Below, piece after piece: positions 1 through 9,854 of a stretch of DNA of 64,000 bases. The DNA is from Geminocystis sp. NIES-3709 (GTDB taxonomy: Bacteria > Cyanobacteriota > Cyanobacteriia > Cyanobacteriales > Cyanobacteriaceae). The notes under the pieces were generated by a model. That model did no database searches. It was not told where the DNA came from and saw only the letters and a program-made list of their open reading frames with translations. The position numbers and the translations under genes are program-made. The DNA lies in NCBI RefSeq assembly GCF_001548115.1, contig NZ_AP014821.1:3723262-3787261 (forward strand), written 5' to 3'. Every line of letters starts with the position of its first letter. The stretch's first letter is position 1.

Positions 1-1509
<1,509 letters not shown>

Positions 1510-1634
1510 TTTAATGAATTTTAGGTGGGTATTTATTGCTCACCTTACTTCTTGAAATATTCAGAATAGGATTAGTTAATGCCGTAATAAATATCATTTG
1601 AGTTCAGAGTTCGATAGATAACATTACGGTTTTT

Positions 1635-1669
1635 AACTGTCAACTGTCAACTGTCAACTATCAACTGTG
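1635..1669. repeat. Heptanucleotide tandem repeat between atpA and atpC
   Basis: Five consecutive 7-bp units of the form AACTGTC (one reads AACTATC, the last AACTGTG) end 10 bases before the atpC start codon. Tandem heptamers of this sort (STRR) are known from cyanobacterial intergenic DNA. Its closeness to the start may affect atpC translation, which is inference. Confidence 0.85.
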
Positions 1670-1679
1670 AATTAAAATT

Positions 1680-2627
1680 ATGTCTAATTTAAAAGCGATA
1701 CGCGATCGCATTGACTCGGTAAAAAATACAAAAAAAATTACTGAAGCCATGCGGCTAGTGGCGGCGGCGAAAGTTAGAAGAGCTCAAGAACAAGTTACAG
1801 CTACCCGCCCTTTTGCGGATACTTTAGCCCAAGTTCTTTATGGCTTACAAAATCGTCTCCGCTTTGAAGATGTGGACTTACCTTTACTCAAAGAAAGAGA
1901 AGTTAAAACTGTTGGTTTATTCGTCATTACAGGCGATCGTGGTTTATGTGGTGGCTACAATACGAATGTAATAAAAAAAGCTGAACAACGGGCGGCGGAA
2001 TTGAAAGAGCAAGGTATTGATTATACCTATGTAACGATCGGGCGTAAAGCAGGACAATACTTCAAACGTAGAAACGAGCCTATTGCACAGCAGTATTTCG
2101 GTTTAGAGCAAATTCCTACAGCGAAAGAATCTGGGGCGATGGCTGATGAATTATTGTCTTTATTTTTTTCTAAGAATATCGATCGGGTAGAATTAATTTA
2201 TACTCGTTTTATGTCCTTAATCAGTTCTAAACCTGTAATTCAAACTTTATTACCCTTAACTCCTCAAGGTTTGGAAGTTCATGACGATGAAATTTTCCGT
2301 TTAACAGTAAAGGGTGGTGAGTTTCAGGTAGAAAGAGAAACTGTAGCGAATACGGCACAAACTTTGCCTAGAGAGATGATTTTTGAACAAGATCCTGTTC
2401 AGATTCTTGACTCATTACTACCATTATACATTAATAACCAATTATTAAGAGCATTACAAGAGTCTGCCGCTAGTGAATTAGCCGCTCGAATGACTGCGAT
2501 GAGTAATGCGAGTGAAAATGCTAAAGAATTAATGAAAACCTTGACATTATCTTATAACAAAGCTCGTCAAGCATCTATTACTCAACAAATTCTTGAAGTT
2601 GTATCAGGTGCTAATGCTTTAGGCTAA
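1680..2627 (+). CDS. atpC: ATP synthase F1 subunit gamma
   Basis: This is the rotating central stalk of F1, linking c-ring rotation to the catalytic sites. The N-terminus ([18 protein letters not shown]) and the [10 protein letters not shown] motif are diagnostic. At 315 residues it has the length of the cyanobacterial/plastid gamma, which carries an extra regulatory stretch in the middle; I see no cysteine pair there, so thiol control of the plant type is not expected. It lies 170 bp after atpA, separated by a heptamer repeat, and is followed by a terminator, so it is the last gene of the operon. Confidence 0.98.
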   Translation: MSNLKAIRDRIDSVKNTKKITEAMRLVAAAKVRRAQEQVTATRPFADTLAQVLYGLQNRLRFEDVDLPLLKEREVKTVGLFVITGDRGLCGGYNTNVIKKAEQRAAELKEQGIDYTYVTIGRKAGQYFKRRNEPIAQQYFGLEQIPTAKESGAMADELLSLFFSKNIDRVELIYTRFMSLISSKPVIQTLLPLTPQGLEVHDDEIFRLTVKGGEFQVERETVANTAQTLPREMIFEQDPVQILDSLLPLYINNQLLRALQESAASELAARMTAMSNASENAKELMKTLTLSYNKARQASITQQILEVVSGANALG

Positions 2628-2652
2628 CTTGTAAAAAATTCACCAAATACTT

Positions 2653-2685
2653 AAGTCTTTCTCTTAATGGGGGAAGACTTTTTTT
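2653..2685 (+). terminator. Rho-independent terminator after atpC
   Basis: A stem AAGTCTT/AAGACTT encloses a loop of 14 bases and is followed by a run of seven T. It starts 25 bases after the atpC stop codon and ends the atp operon. Confidence 0.85.
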
Positions 2686-2782
2686 ATTAATTCCAAGACT
2701 TACGCACCAGCCCTCTTGATTCTCCAATTCTGGGGGAAATATCAAGTTTGCTTAAACAGTTATAAGCTAAGATCTAAGATCT

Positions 2783-2804
2783 GAGTGCTTTGTCGTTCTC
2801 TCAG
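2783..2804. repeat. Solo terminal end of the IS4-family element
   Basis: These 22 bases match the outer 22 bases of the left end of the intact IS4-family element (8341-8362), in reverse orientation, at 20 of 22 positions. No transposase or partner end is nearby, so it is an orphan end or relic. It sits 50 bp upstream of the phytochrome start, in the promoter region. Confidence 0.6.
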
Positions 2805-2854
2805 GAATTACTAGGTTATAATGATGGGATTTAAAAATTTGAAGTTAATAATTT

Positions 2855-5113
2855 ATGTCAAAGTCTAAAGCAGAAAAAATTGTCATTACATCTGAAAATG
2901 TTGATTTAACTAACTGTGCTAGAGAACAAATTCATACCCCTAATTCTATTCAGTGTCATGGCACATTAATTGTTTTAGATAAAGACTCTTTTGATATTAT
3001 TCAAGCAAGTAAAAATGTAGAAAAAATCCTTGGTTATAAATATGTAGATTTAATTGGTTTTCCTTTAGCTACATTACTAAATAATAGCAGTATTGAACGA
3101 ATAAAAAGTTGTTTAAATAAAGATTTTGCTTCCATTAATCCCCTCAGAATTAAAATTAACAATGAAACTTTAAATTTAATAGTTCACGAAAATCAAGGAT
3201 TTATTTTTCTTGAATTTGAGCCTGTTGATGAAAAATATCAAAATGACTTCCTCAATTTTTACAATCTGACCAAAAAAATCGTCGATGAAATGCAAATCAG
3301 TGCTAATCTACAAGATTTATCAGAAATAATCGTTAAGAATATACGTGAACTGACAGGATTTGATCGAGTGATGATTTATCGTTTTGATGAAGACGGCTCA
3401 GGTAATGTAATTGCAGAAGATAAAAAAGAAGAGTTAGAGAGTTTTTTCGGATTACGTTATCCTCCCACAGACGTACCAAAACCTGCAAGAAGATTATATA
3501 AATTAAACTATATTCGTATTATTTCTGATATTGACTCTCAAGGAATTTCTCTGCCACCCCATCCCCTCACTAACGAACCTTTTGATCTTAGTTATTCGAC
3601 TTTGAGAAGTGTTTCCCCTATTCATATTGAATACTTGCAAAATATGGGAGTACAAGCATCTATGTCCATATCTATCCTCCATGAAAATAAATTATGGGGA
3701 TTGATTGCCTGTCATCACTATCAACCGAAATATCTCCCTTACGAAATGAGAACTGCTTGTGAGTTTTTGGGTAAGGTTATGTCTTTAAATCTTATTGCCA
3801 AAGAGGATAAAGAAAACTTCTCCAATAAAATAGAAATTAAAGAAAGACTTTCTGAGGTAATAAAAAAATTATCCCAAACAGTAAATATTGCTGAAAGTTT
3901 ATCTGAAAATATTGATTTAGTAAAAGGATTAGTCAATGCCCAAGGATTGGCGATATGTTTTGAGGGAGAATTAAAACTAACAGGCACAACTCCTGAAATA
4001 TTTGCCATAAATGAGCTTGTGGCTTGGTTAAAAGGAAATAATGATAAAAATTTTTTCCATACTGATCACCTTTCAGGAATTTATGAACAAGGAATCCCCA
4101 TTAAATCCGTAGCCAGTGGCATAATGATACTTTATCTAAGTAGAGTTAAAGATTCTTATATCATCTGGTTTCGACCTGAAGTCTCACAGATTGTTACATG
4201 GGCTGGAAATCCCCATAAAGAAGCTCAGTTAGAAGAAGATGGCACTCTTACTCTTACTCCTCGAAAATCCTTTGAACTTTGGAAACAAAACCTGACAGGG
4301 CATTCTTTACCTTGGCTTAAGAGTGAAATTCAACAGATTATGGAGTTCCGTAACCTACTGATAGATATTATCTTTAAAAAATCTAATGAATTAATTGAGT
4401 TAAATATTGAATTACAAAGAAGTAATGAGGAGTTAGATTCCTTTGCCTATATTGCATCTCATGATCTCAAAGAACCTTTAAGGGGCATTTATAACTATTC
4501 GTATTTATTATTAGAAGATTATGAACAGGTTTTAGATGAAGATGGTTCTCGAAAATTAAATATGTTAATGACTTTAACTAAAAGAATGGAAAGGCTCATG
4601 GATGCTTTATTATACTATTCCCGTTTAGGACGCAAAGAACTTCATCTTGAAACTATTGATATTAAACAAATGATCGAGGAAGAGATAATACCAATTCTTG
4701 AAGTTTCTCAACAAGAATCACTAGATATTAGAATTGTCGAAAAAATTCCTACTTTTAAGGGTGATAAAACTCTCATAGAAGAAGTTTTTATGAACTTAAT
4801 TACTAATGGATTAAAATATAATAATCAACCTGAAAAAATTATTGAAATTGGCTATTTAAGAAACTCACAAAAATCTTCCCAAATTATTTTTTATGTTCGA
4901 GATAATGGTATTGGTATAGAAGAAGAACATCAAACGATAATTTTCAATATTTTTAAAAGATTACATGGACAAAAAACTTTTGGAGGTGGCACTGGTGCGG
5001 GTTTAACTATTGTAAAAAAAATCATTGAACGTCATGGTGGGAAAATATGGGTTGAATCAACCTATGGACAAGGGTCAATCTTTTACTTTACACTGGAAAT
5101 GGAGGAAAAATAA
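2855..5113 (+). CDS. cphB: Bacteriophytochrome-type sensor histidine kinase (CphB-like)
   Basis: This is a red/far-red light sensor kinase of 752 residues, with PAS (about 25-120), GAF (145-310), PHY (320-490), HisKA (phospho-acceptor His536 in ASHDLKEPLRG) and HATPase with the GGGTGAGL G-box. The GAF keeps the pyrrole-water Asp206 (PTDVP) and His258. The Cys that binds phycocyanobilin in Cph1-type phytochromes is replaced by Ile256 (RSVSPIHIEYL). Instead Cys21 (LTNCAREQIH) sits where bacteriophytochromes attach biliverdin. The family rule therefore points to a biliverdin chromophore, as in Calothrix CphB. The next gene starts 2 bp after the stop and is the matching Rcp-type regulator. No haem oxygenase gene is nearby. 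Confidence 0.93.
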   Translation: MSKSKAEKIVITSENVDLTNCAREQIHTPNSIQCHGTLIVLDKDSFDIIQASKNVEKILGYKYVDLIGFPLATLLNNSSIERIKSCLNKDFASINPLRIKINNETLNLIVHENQGFIFLEFEPVDEKYQNDFLNFYNLTKKIVDEMQISANLQDLSEIIVKNIRELTGFDRVMIYRFDEDGSGNVIAEDKKEELESFFGLRYPPTDVPKPARRLYKLNYIRIISDIDSQGISLPPHPLTNEPFDLSYSTLRSVSPIHIEYLQNMGVQASMSISILHENKLWGLIACHHYQPKYLPYEMRTACEFLGKVMSLNLIAKEDKENFSNKIEIKERLSEVIKKLSQTVNIAESLSENIDLVKGLVNAQGLAICFEGELKLTGTTPEIFAINELVAWLKGNNDKNFFHTDHLSGIYEQGIPIKSVASGIMILYLSRVKDSYIIWFRPEVSQIVTWAGNPHKEAQLEEDGTLTLTPRKSFELWKQNLTGHSLPWLKSEIQQIMEFRNLLIDIIFKKSNELIELNIELQRSNEELDSFAYIASHDLKEPLRGIYNYSYLLLEDYEQVLDEDGSRKLNMLMTLTKRMERLMDALLYYSRLGRKELHLETIDIKQMIEEEIIPILEVSQQESLDIRIVEKIPTFKGDKTLIEEVFMNLITNGLKYNNQPEKIIEIGYLRNSQKSSQIIFYVRDNGIGIEEEHQTIIFNIFKRLHGQKTFGGGTGAGLTIVKKIIERHGGKIWVESTYGQGSIFYFTLEMEEK

Positions 5114-5115
5114 CA

Positions 5116-5580
5116 ATGATAGCAGAACAATTTAAGCCTTTACATTCGGAATTACCTCATAGGTTACTGGTGATAGAAGATAGCGAAGAAGACTATGAAA
5201 TGTTTATGAGAGTGGTTAATAAAAACAGTATCAAATGTCTTATTCATCATTCTGAAACGGGAGAAGAAGCATTAAAATTTTTACAGAACTCAAATAAAGA
5301 AAAATTCCCCAATCCATCGCTAATTTTATTAGACTTAAATTTACCCGGAATAAATGGTAAAAAAGTTTTACAAAAAATTAAATCTGATCCTTTTTTTAAC
5401 TTAATTCCTGTGGTTATTTTTAGTAGTTCTTCTCATTCAAAAGATATTGAAGATTGTTACAGTAAAGGTGCAAATGCTTATGTCATAAAACCTATGAATG
5501 TTATTCTCTTAGAGGAATATATTAAAACAATATTATCTCATTGGCTCAATGTAAATACACCATGCTCTAAAATGTTATAA
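5116..5580 (+). CDS. rcpB: Rcp-type CheY-like response regulator, partner of the phytochrome
   Basis: A single receiver domain of 154 residues without an output domain. The phospho-acceptor is Asp73 (LLDLNLPG), the acidic pair is E21-D22, and the conserved Lys is K125 (VIKPMN). The start codon lies 2 bp after the phytochrome stop, so the two are translationally coupled and almost surely a kinase-regulator pair, like Cph1-Rcp1. The downstream effector cannot be told from the sequence. Confidence 0.93.
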   Translation: MIAEQFKPLHSELPHRLLVIEDSEEDYEMFMRVVNKNSIKCLIHHSETGEEALKFLQNSNKEKFPNPSLILLDLNLPGINGKKVLQKIKSDPFFNLIPVVIFSSSSHSKDIEDCYSKGANAYVIKPMNVILLEEYIKTILSHWLNVNTPCSKML

Positions 5581-5639
5581 ACATACTTTTTACCAACATT
5601 TTAATTTATTTTTATGACGACTATACAGGAGTCTCAATC

Positions 5640-8207
5640 ATGTTAGTTAATAATGATGTTGATTGTCGATCGGAAATTTATCAAGTTTTAATTATTGAAG
5701 ATTCTTTAGCTGATTTTGAACTTTATCAAAAATTTTTACAAAAAGATCAACTTCATTACTATAAGATAGAATACGCTGAAACCGCAACAGAAGGCTTAGA
5801 TTTTTTTCGGGCTAAAAAACCTGATTTTGTTATTGTTGATTATTCTCTTCCTGACATGAATGGCTTGAAATTAATCTCAGCAATTAAAAAATTAGATCAA
5901 TTTCCAGAAGTTCCCATTATTATGATGACAGGCTTAGGAAATGAAGCGATCGCCCTCCAAGCGATGAAACAAAATATTCAAGATTATTTAGTTAAAAGTG
6001 ATTTAGATTTTCACAAATTTATTAATACAATTTATAATCTTATTACTTTAACAAGCACTCAAAATTTTAATTCAGAAGAGCAAATAATCGAGGTTTTATT
6101 AATTGATGATTCAGAATTAGATTTAAAACTTTATCAAAAATTTCTTACTGAAGATCAAAATTCTCTATTTAATGTTTATACAGCAAAAACTGCTCAAGAG
6201 GCATTAAATTTCTTAAAAAGAAAAGAAGTAGATGTCATCGTTACTGATTATCAACTTCCAGATATGAACGGAATTGAATTAATTAAAAATTATCAAAAAT
6301 TCAGAAAATTAAATGAGGTTTGTATCATCCTGATGACCGGTTTTGGTAATGAAAAACTGGTGGTAGATGCGTTTAAAAATGGTGTAGTTGATTATTTTTT
6401 AAAAGAGAATATTTTATTTAATAATTTTGCACAAAAACTTAAAGAAAATGTTTATAAAATACGTATATCATCTCAATTAAAAGAAATTCAATTACAGAAA
6501 AATTTATTATCAAAAATTAGTTTAAATATTCGTAAATCTTTAGAATTAGAGGAAATTATTCAAACTTCAGTAACAGAAATTAAAAAATATTTACTTTGCG
6601 ATCGAGTTTTAATTTATAAACTAAATAGATTAGGAGAAGGAAAAATTATCGCCGAGGAGGTGAATAATCCTTTTTTAAAAAGTTTAGGTTTAAATATTAC
6701 AGATACTTTTTTTGAAGATTCAAGAAACCGTGAAGAATATGTAATTAATTTTCGCAAACAAGTTATTAGCAACATCAATGAATCTAATCTTACTCCTTGT
6801 CATCAACAATTACTAAAACAATTTCAAGTTAAATCTATCGTGACAATTCCTATTATTATTGAAAGTGTAGAAAATCCATTATGGGGGGTATTAGTTGTCC
6901 ATTTTTGTAAAGAAATACATTACTGGAAAAACAATGAAATTAGTTTTTTAAATGAAGTTAGTTTGCAAATTACAATTGCTATTCAACAAGGATTATTACT
7001 CACAGAATTAAAAAAACAAAGAGATATTGCCTATCAAGCAACTCAAGCTAAAAGTGCTTTTTTAGCTAACATGAGTCACGAAATTCGCACTCCCATGAAT
7101 GGCATTTTAGGAATGGCTGAAATGTTATCTTTCACCAATTTAACGGAAGAACAAAAAGACTATTTAACTATTATTGAATCTAGTGGAAAAAATCTCCTTA
7201 ATTTAATTAATGATATTTTAGATTTATCAAAACTTGAAGCAGGAAAAATTGAGCTTCATTTAACAGAATTTATACTGCAAGATATAGTAAAAGAACTTAT
7301 AAATTTATTTAGTTTTACTTTAAAAAAAAAAAATTTAACCATAGAATTAGACATAACAAAAGATTTACCTGTCAAATATTTAGGAGATTGTCAACGTTTA
7401 AAGCAAATTTTGATTAATTTAGTAGGTAATGCTATAAAATTTACTTCAAAAGGAAATATAAAAATTATCATAAAAGAATATAGTCGATTATCTGATAATA
7501 AACAAAACGAAATAGAATTATATTTTGCAATTCAAGACAGTGGAATTGGTATTAATTTAGAAGATCAGAAAAAATTATTTTTACCATTTTCTCAAGTAGA
7601 AAATTCAACTACTAAAAATTTTCAAGGTACTGGATTGGGATTATCTATTTGTAAAAAATTAGTAGAATTAATGGGTGGTAATATCGGTATTAAAAGTAAT
7701 TTGGATCAAGGTTCAACTTTTTGGTTTACTGCTAACCTAAAATCATTAAGTTATTTATCTTCTGAATCTTTAAACTATCAAACTAAAGAAAATATTATCG
7801 ATAAAAAATTTATTGCAAAACAAGAAAAAATCCTGTTGGTGGAAGATAATAAAGTTAATCAAATAGTAGTTAAAAATCAGCTCAAAAAAATAGGATATAA
7901 GTGCGATATTGCTGACAATGGGCAAATAGCCTTAGATTTACTTAAAAAAAAATCCTATGATTTAATTTTTATGGATTGTCAAATGCCAATTTTAGACGGC
8001 TATGATACAACTCTTGCAATTCGTCAAAATGAAAAAACTAAAGACATGATTATTATTGGTTTGACGGCTTTCGCTATGGAAAAAGATAAAGAAAAATGTA
8101 TAGATTCTGGAATGAATAGCTATTTATCAAAGCCTTGCAACTTAAATGAAATATCAAGTGCAATTAAAAAATGGATTAAGGGAAAAAATAATTCGGACTT
8201 ACAATAG
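5640..8207 (+). CDS. Hybrid histidine kinase: REC-REC-GAF-HisKA-HATPase-REC
   Basis: A soluble signalling protein of 855 residues. Two receivers lie at the front (phospho-acceptors Asp67 and Asp203), then a GAF domain (about 290-450), HisKA with His480 ([15 protein letters not shown]), HATPase, and a third receiver with Asp779 (FMDCQMPILDGY). An AGGAG ribosome site lies about 10 bases before the ATG. No membrane segment is visible. It lies 59 bp after the phytochrome regulator in the same direction, so the three may form one phosphorelay with the N-terminal receivers taking input from another kinase; that is inference. The GAF lacks an obvious bilin Cys motif. Confidence 0.9.
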   Translation: MLVNNDVDCRSEIYQVLIIEDSLADFELYQKFLQKDQLHYYKIEYAETATEGLDFFRAKKPDFVIVDYSLPDMNGLKLISAIKKLDQFPEVPIIMMTGLGNEAIALQAMKQNIQDYLVKSDLDFHKFINTIYNLITLTSTQNFNSEEQIIEVLLIDDSELDLKLYQKFLTEDQNSLFNVYTAKTAQEALNFLKRKEVDVIVTDYQLPDMNGIELIKNYQKFRKLNEVCIILMTGFGNEKLVVDAFKNGVVDYFLKENILFNNFAQKLKENVYKIRISSQLKEIQLQKNLLSKISLNIRKSLELEEIIQTSVTEIKKYLLCDRVLIYKLNRLGEGKIIAEEVNNPFLKSLGLNITDTFFEDSRNREEYVINFRKQVISNINESNLTPCHQQLLKQFQVKSIVTIPIIIESVENPLWGVLVVHFCKEIHYWKNNEISFLNEVSLQITIAIQQGLLLTELKKQRDIAYQATQAKSAFLANMSHEIRTPMNGILGMAEMLSFTNLTEEQKDYLTIIESSGKNLLNLINDILDLSKLEAGKIELHLTEFILQDIVKELINLFSFTLKKKNLTIELDITKDLPVKYLGDCQRLKQILINLVGNAIKFTSKGNIKIIIKEYSRLSDNKQNEIELYFAIQDSGIGINLEDQKKLFLPFSQVENSTTKNFQGTGLGLSICKKLVELMGGNIGIKSNLDQGSTFWFTANLKSLSYLSSESLNYQTKENIIDKKFIAKQEKILLVEDNKVNQIVVKNQLKKIGYKCDIADNGQIALDLLKKKSYDLIFMDCQMPILDGYDTTLAIRQNEKTKDMIIIGLTAFAMEKDKEKCIDSGMNSYLSKPCNLNEISSAIKKWIKGKNNSDLQ

Positions 8208-8331
8208 ATTTGGATGATATTAAAACTAGGTATTAAGAATTAATTTTAAGTTCTCAGGCAAAATTAATTGTATATTTTGAACCAAAATTTATTAATACAT
8301 CTTCTACCGCTTTTATTAAATTCAAATAACT

Positions 8332-8340
8332 CCCATAAGC
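8332..8340. repeat. Target-site duplication of the IS4-family element, left copy
   Basis: The 9 bp CCCATAAGC occur directly before the left inverted repeat and again at 9623-9631 directly after the right one. This is an exact duplication and fixes the borders of the element. Confidence 0.9.
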
Positions 8341-9622
8341 CTGAGGGGACGACAAAGCACTCATAATGCAGATTGGATAAGGGAAATAGCCCTCATACCT
8401 TGACGATAATAGGAGTGTTTCTGAGGAAATAAAGAGGTTAACTCCTCTAATTGTTCTTGGAAAAAGCAGATTTCACTTAGCCATTTTATGGCATTTAAAC
8501 CAATAGAAAAATCACTATTTCTTTTATATTTTCTACCTTTTTCAGTCGGACGAACTAGATATTCACTTATTCCTTTTCTTTTAATTTCTTCTCCTATAAA
8601 TGTTGAATAACTATAGGATAACGTTATTAGTATAATTAAAGAAATTAGTCGTTCATTATTGACTTTTGTACTCTCTAAATTATAACCGCCTAATTTCAAA
8701 TCTCTAAACATTTCTTCGATGCCCATTCTTTTGGAATAAGCGGAGATTGTTTCCGACATACTTGCTAAATTTGTGAGAATAAACCATGGCTCTTTGCTAG
8801 ATTTATTTCGATAATTTTTTTTCCACTTTGCTGCTAAATTAATTCCTGAAAATCCCTTCGTTTTTGTAACTTTTATTCCTCGATAATATACAGAGAATCC
8901 AGGACATAAACCTAATTCACTTAATCGAAACCATATATCAGATTCTAATTCGACATATTCGCTCTTTTTTAAACGTAGAGATAAATAAACCTGTTTCTCT
9001 AGTGATAACCACTTTGCTAAATCTACAGAGCAAAATTCTCTATCTCCTAAAACGATTATTTTATATTCAATTAATAAATTAATACTCGGTTCTAATACTT
9101 GTTTTTGTTCTAATAAATTACTGCTTCCTTTTTTATCTAGTAATGTAAAATAAATGGGAATAGCTCTTTGATTATAAACTAAACTTACCATCAATATATT
9201 AATATTTTGCCACTGTGTTCTATCAATTACTAAATAGATAACTTTTTTCGATTCCCAATTATTAATAATCCATGATTTTAAAATAGGAAACCAGATAGTT
9301 TCAATTTTCCAATTTTCCAGACTTAGAAATCTTTGTAACTTTTTAATTCTACTTCTTAATTTAATCGGATAAGGAAAAAGTTTTGCCATTTCTTCTAACC
9401 TAACAGTTTTAAGATTTTGGAGTAAGTTAACTAAAAGACAAAGAGTTAAATATTGAGGTAAATTAAACTGCTTTTTAAAATTATCTTGATAATCTTGGGG
9501 AAGTTGAAACATCTTTTTCTATTATTATTAATATACAAACTGAAAATATCTCATCTTTATCCAGATTACCATGTTCAATCCCTTACAGCATAGTCTTTTT
9601 AGCTTCATTGTCGCCCCCTCAG
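8341..9622. mobile_element. Complete IS4-family insertion sequence
   Basis: A 1282-bp element with 17-bp imperfect terminal inverted repeats (CTGAGGGGACGACAAAG at the left; the right, read inward, has G at position 9 and T at 16). It is flanked by identical 9-bp target copies and carries one uninterrupted transposase. Perfect target duplication and an open gene suggest a recent insertion, into intergenic DNA between the hybrid kinase and the aminopeptidase gene. Confidence 0.92.
8361..9512 (-). CDS. IS4-family DDE transposase
   Basis: A 383-residue transposase filling the element. The catalytic acids are the Asp in VIDRTQW, the Asp in LGDREF, and the Glu in YSKRMGIEEMFRDLKLGG. The last segment carries the Y-R-E-K signature of the IS4 family. 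There is no internal stop or frameshift, so it is probably functional. The coding strand is opposite to the flanking genes. Confidence 0.92.
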   Translation of the reverse strand: MFQLPQDYQDNFKKQFNLPQYLTLCLLVNLLQNLKTVRLEEMAKLFPYPIKLRSRIKKLQRFLSLENWKIETIWFPILKSWIINNWESKKVIYLVIDRTQWQNINILMVSLVYNQRAIPIYFTLLDKKGSSNLLEQKQVLEPSINLLIEYKIIVLGDREFCSVDLAKWLSLEKQVYLSLRLKKSEYVELESDIWFRLSELGLCPGFSVYYRGIKVTKTKGFSGINLAAKWKKNYRNKSSKEPWFILTNLASMSETISAYSKRMGIEEMFRDLKLGGYNLESTKVNNERLISLIILITLSYSYSTFIGEEIKRKGISEYLVRPTEKGRKYKRNSDFSIGLNAIKWLSEICFFQEQLEELTSLFPQKHSYYRQGMRAISLIQSAL

Positions 9623-9854
9623 CCCATAAGCCAAAAGTTCTAACCATTTATATTTAATAAATCTCCACAATATTTCTATTTTATTTACGGTGAGTATAGG
9701 GGGCAAGAAAAACTGTTTTTGCGAAAGTCCTAAATTCTATAAATTTAACCAAATTAAGAACGTTTTCTGTTACCTTTCTCTGAATTAACTCAATTTCGAC
9801 AAGTTAATTTGTTAACATATTCTTTCATATACCTAAATCCTCTAAATTGCAATT

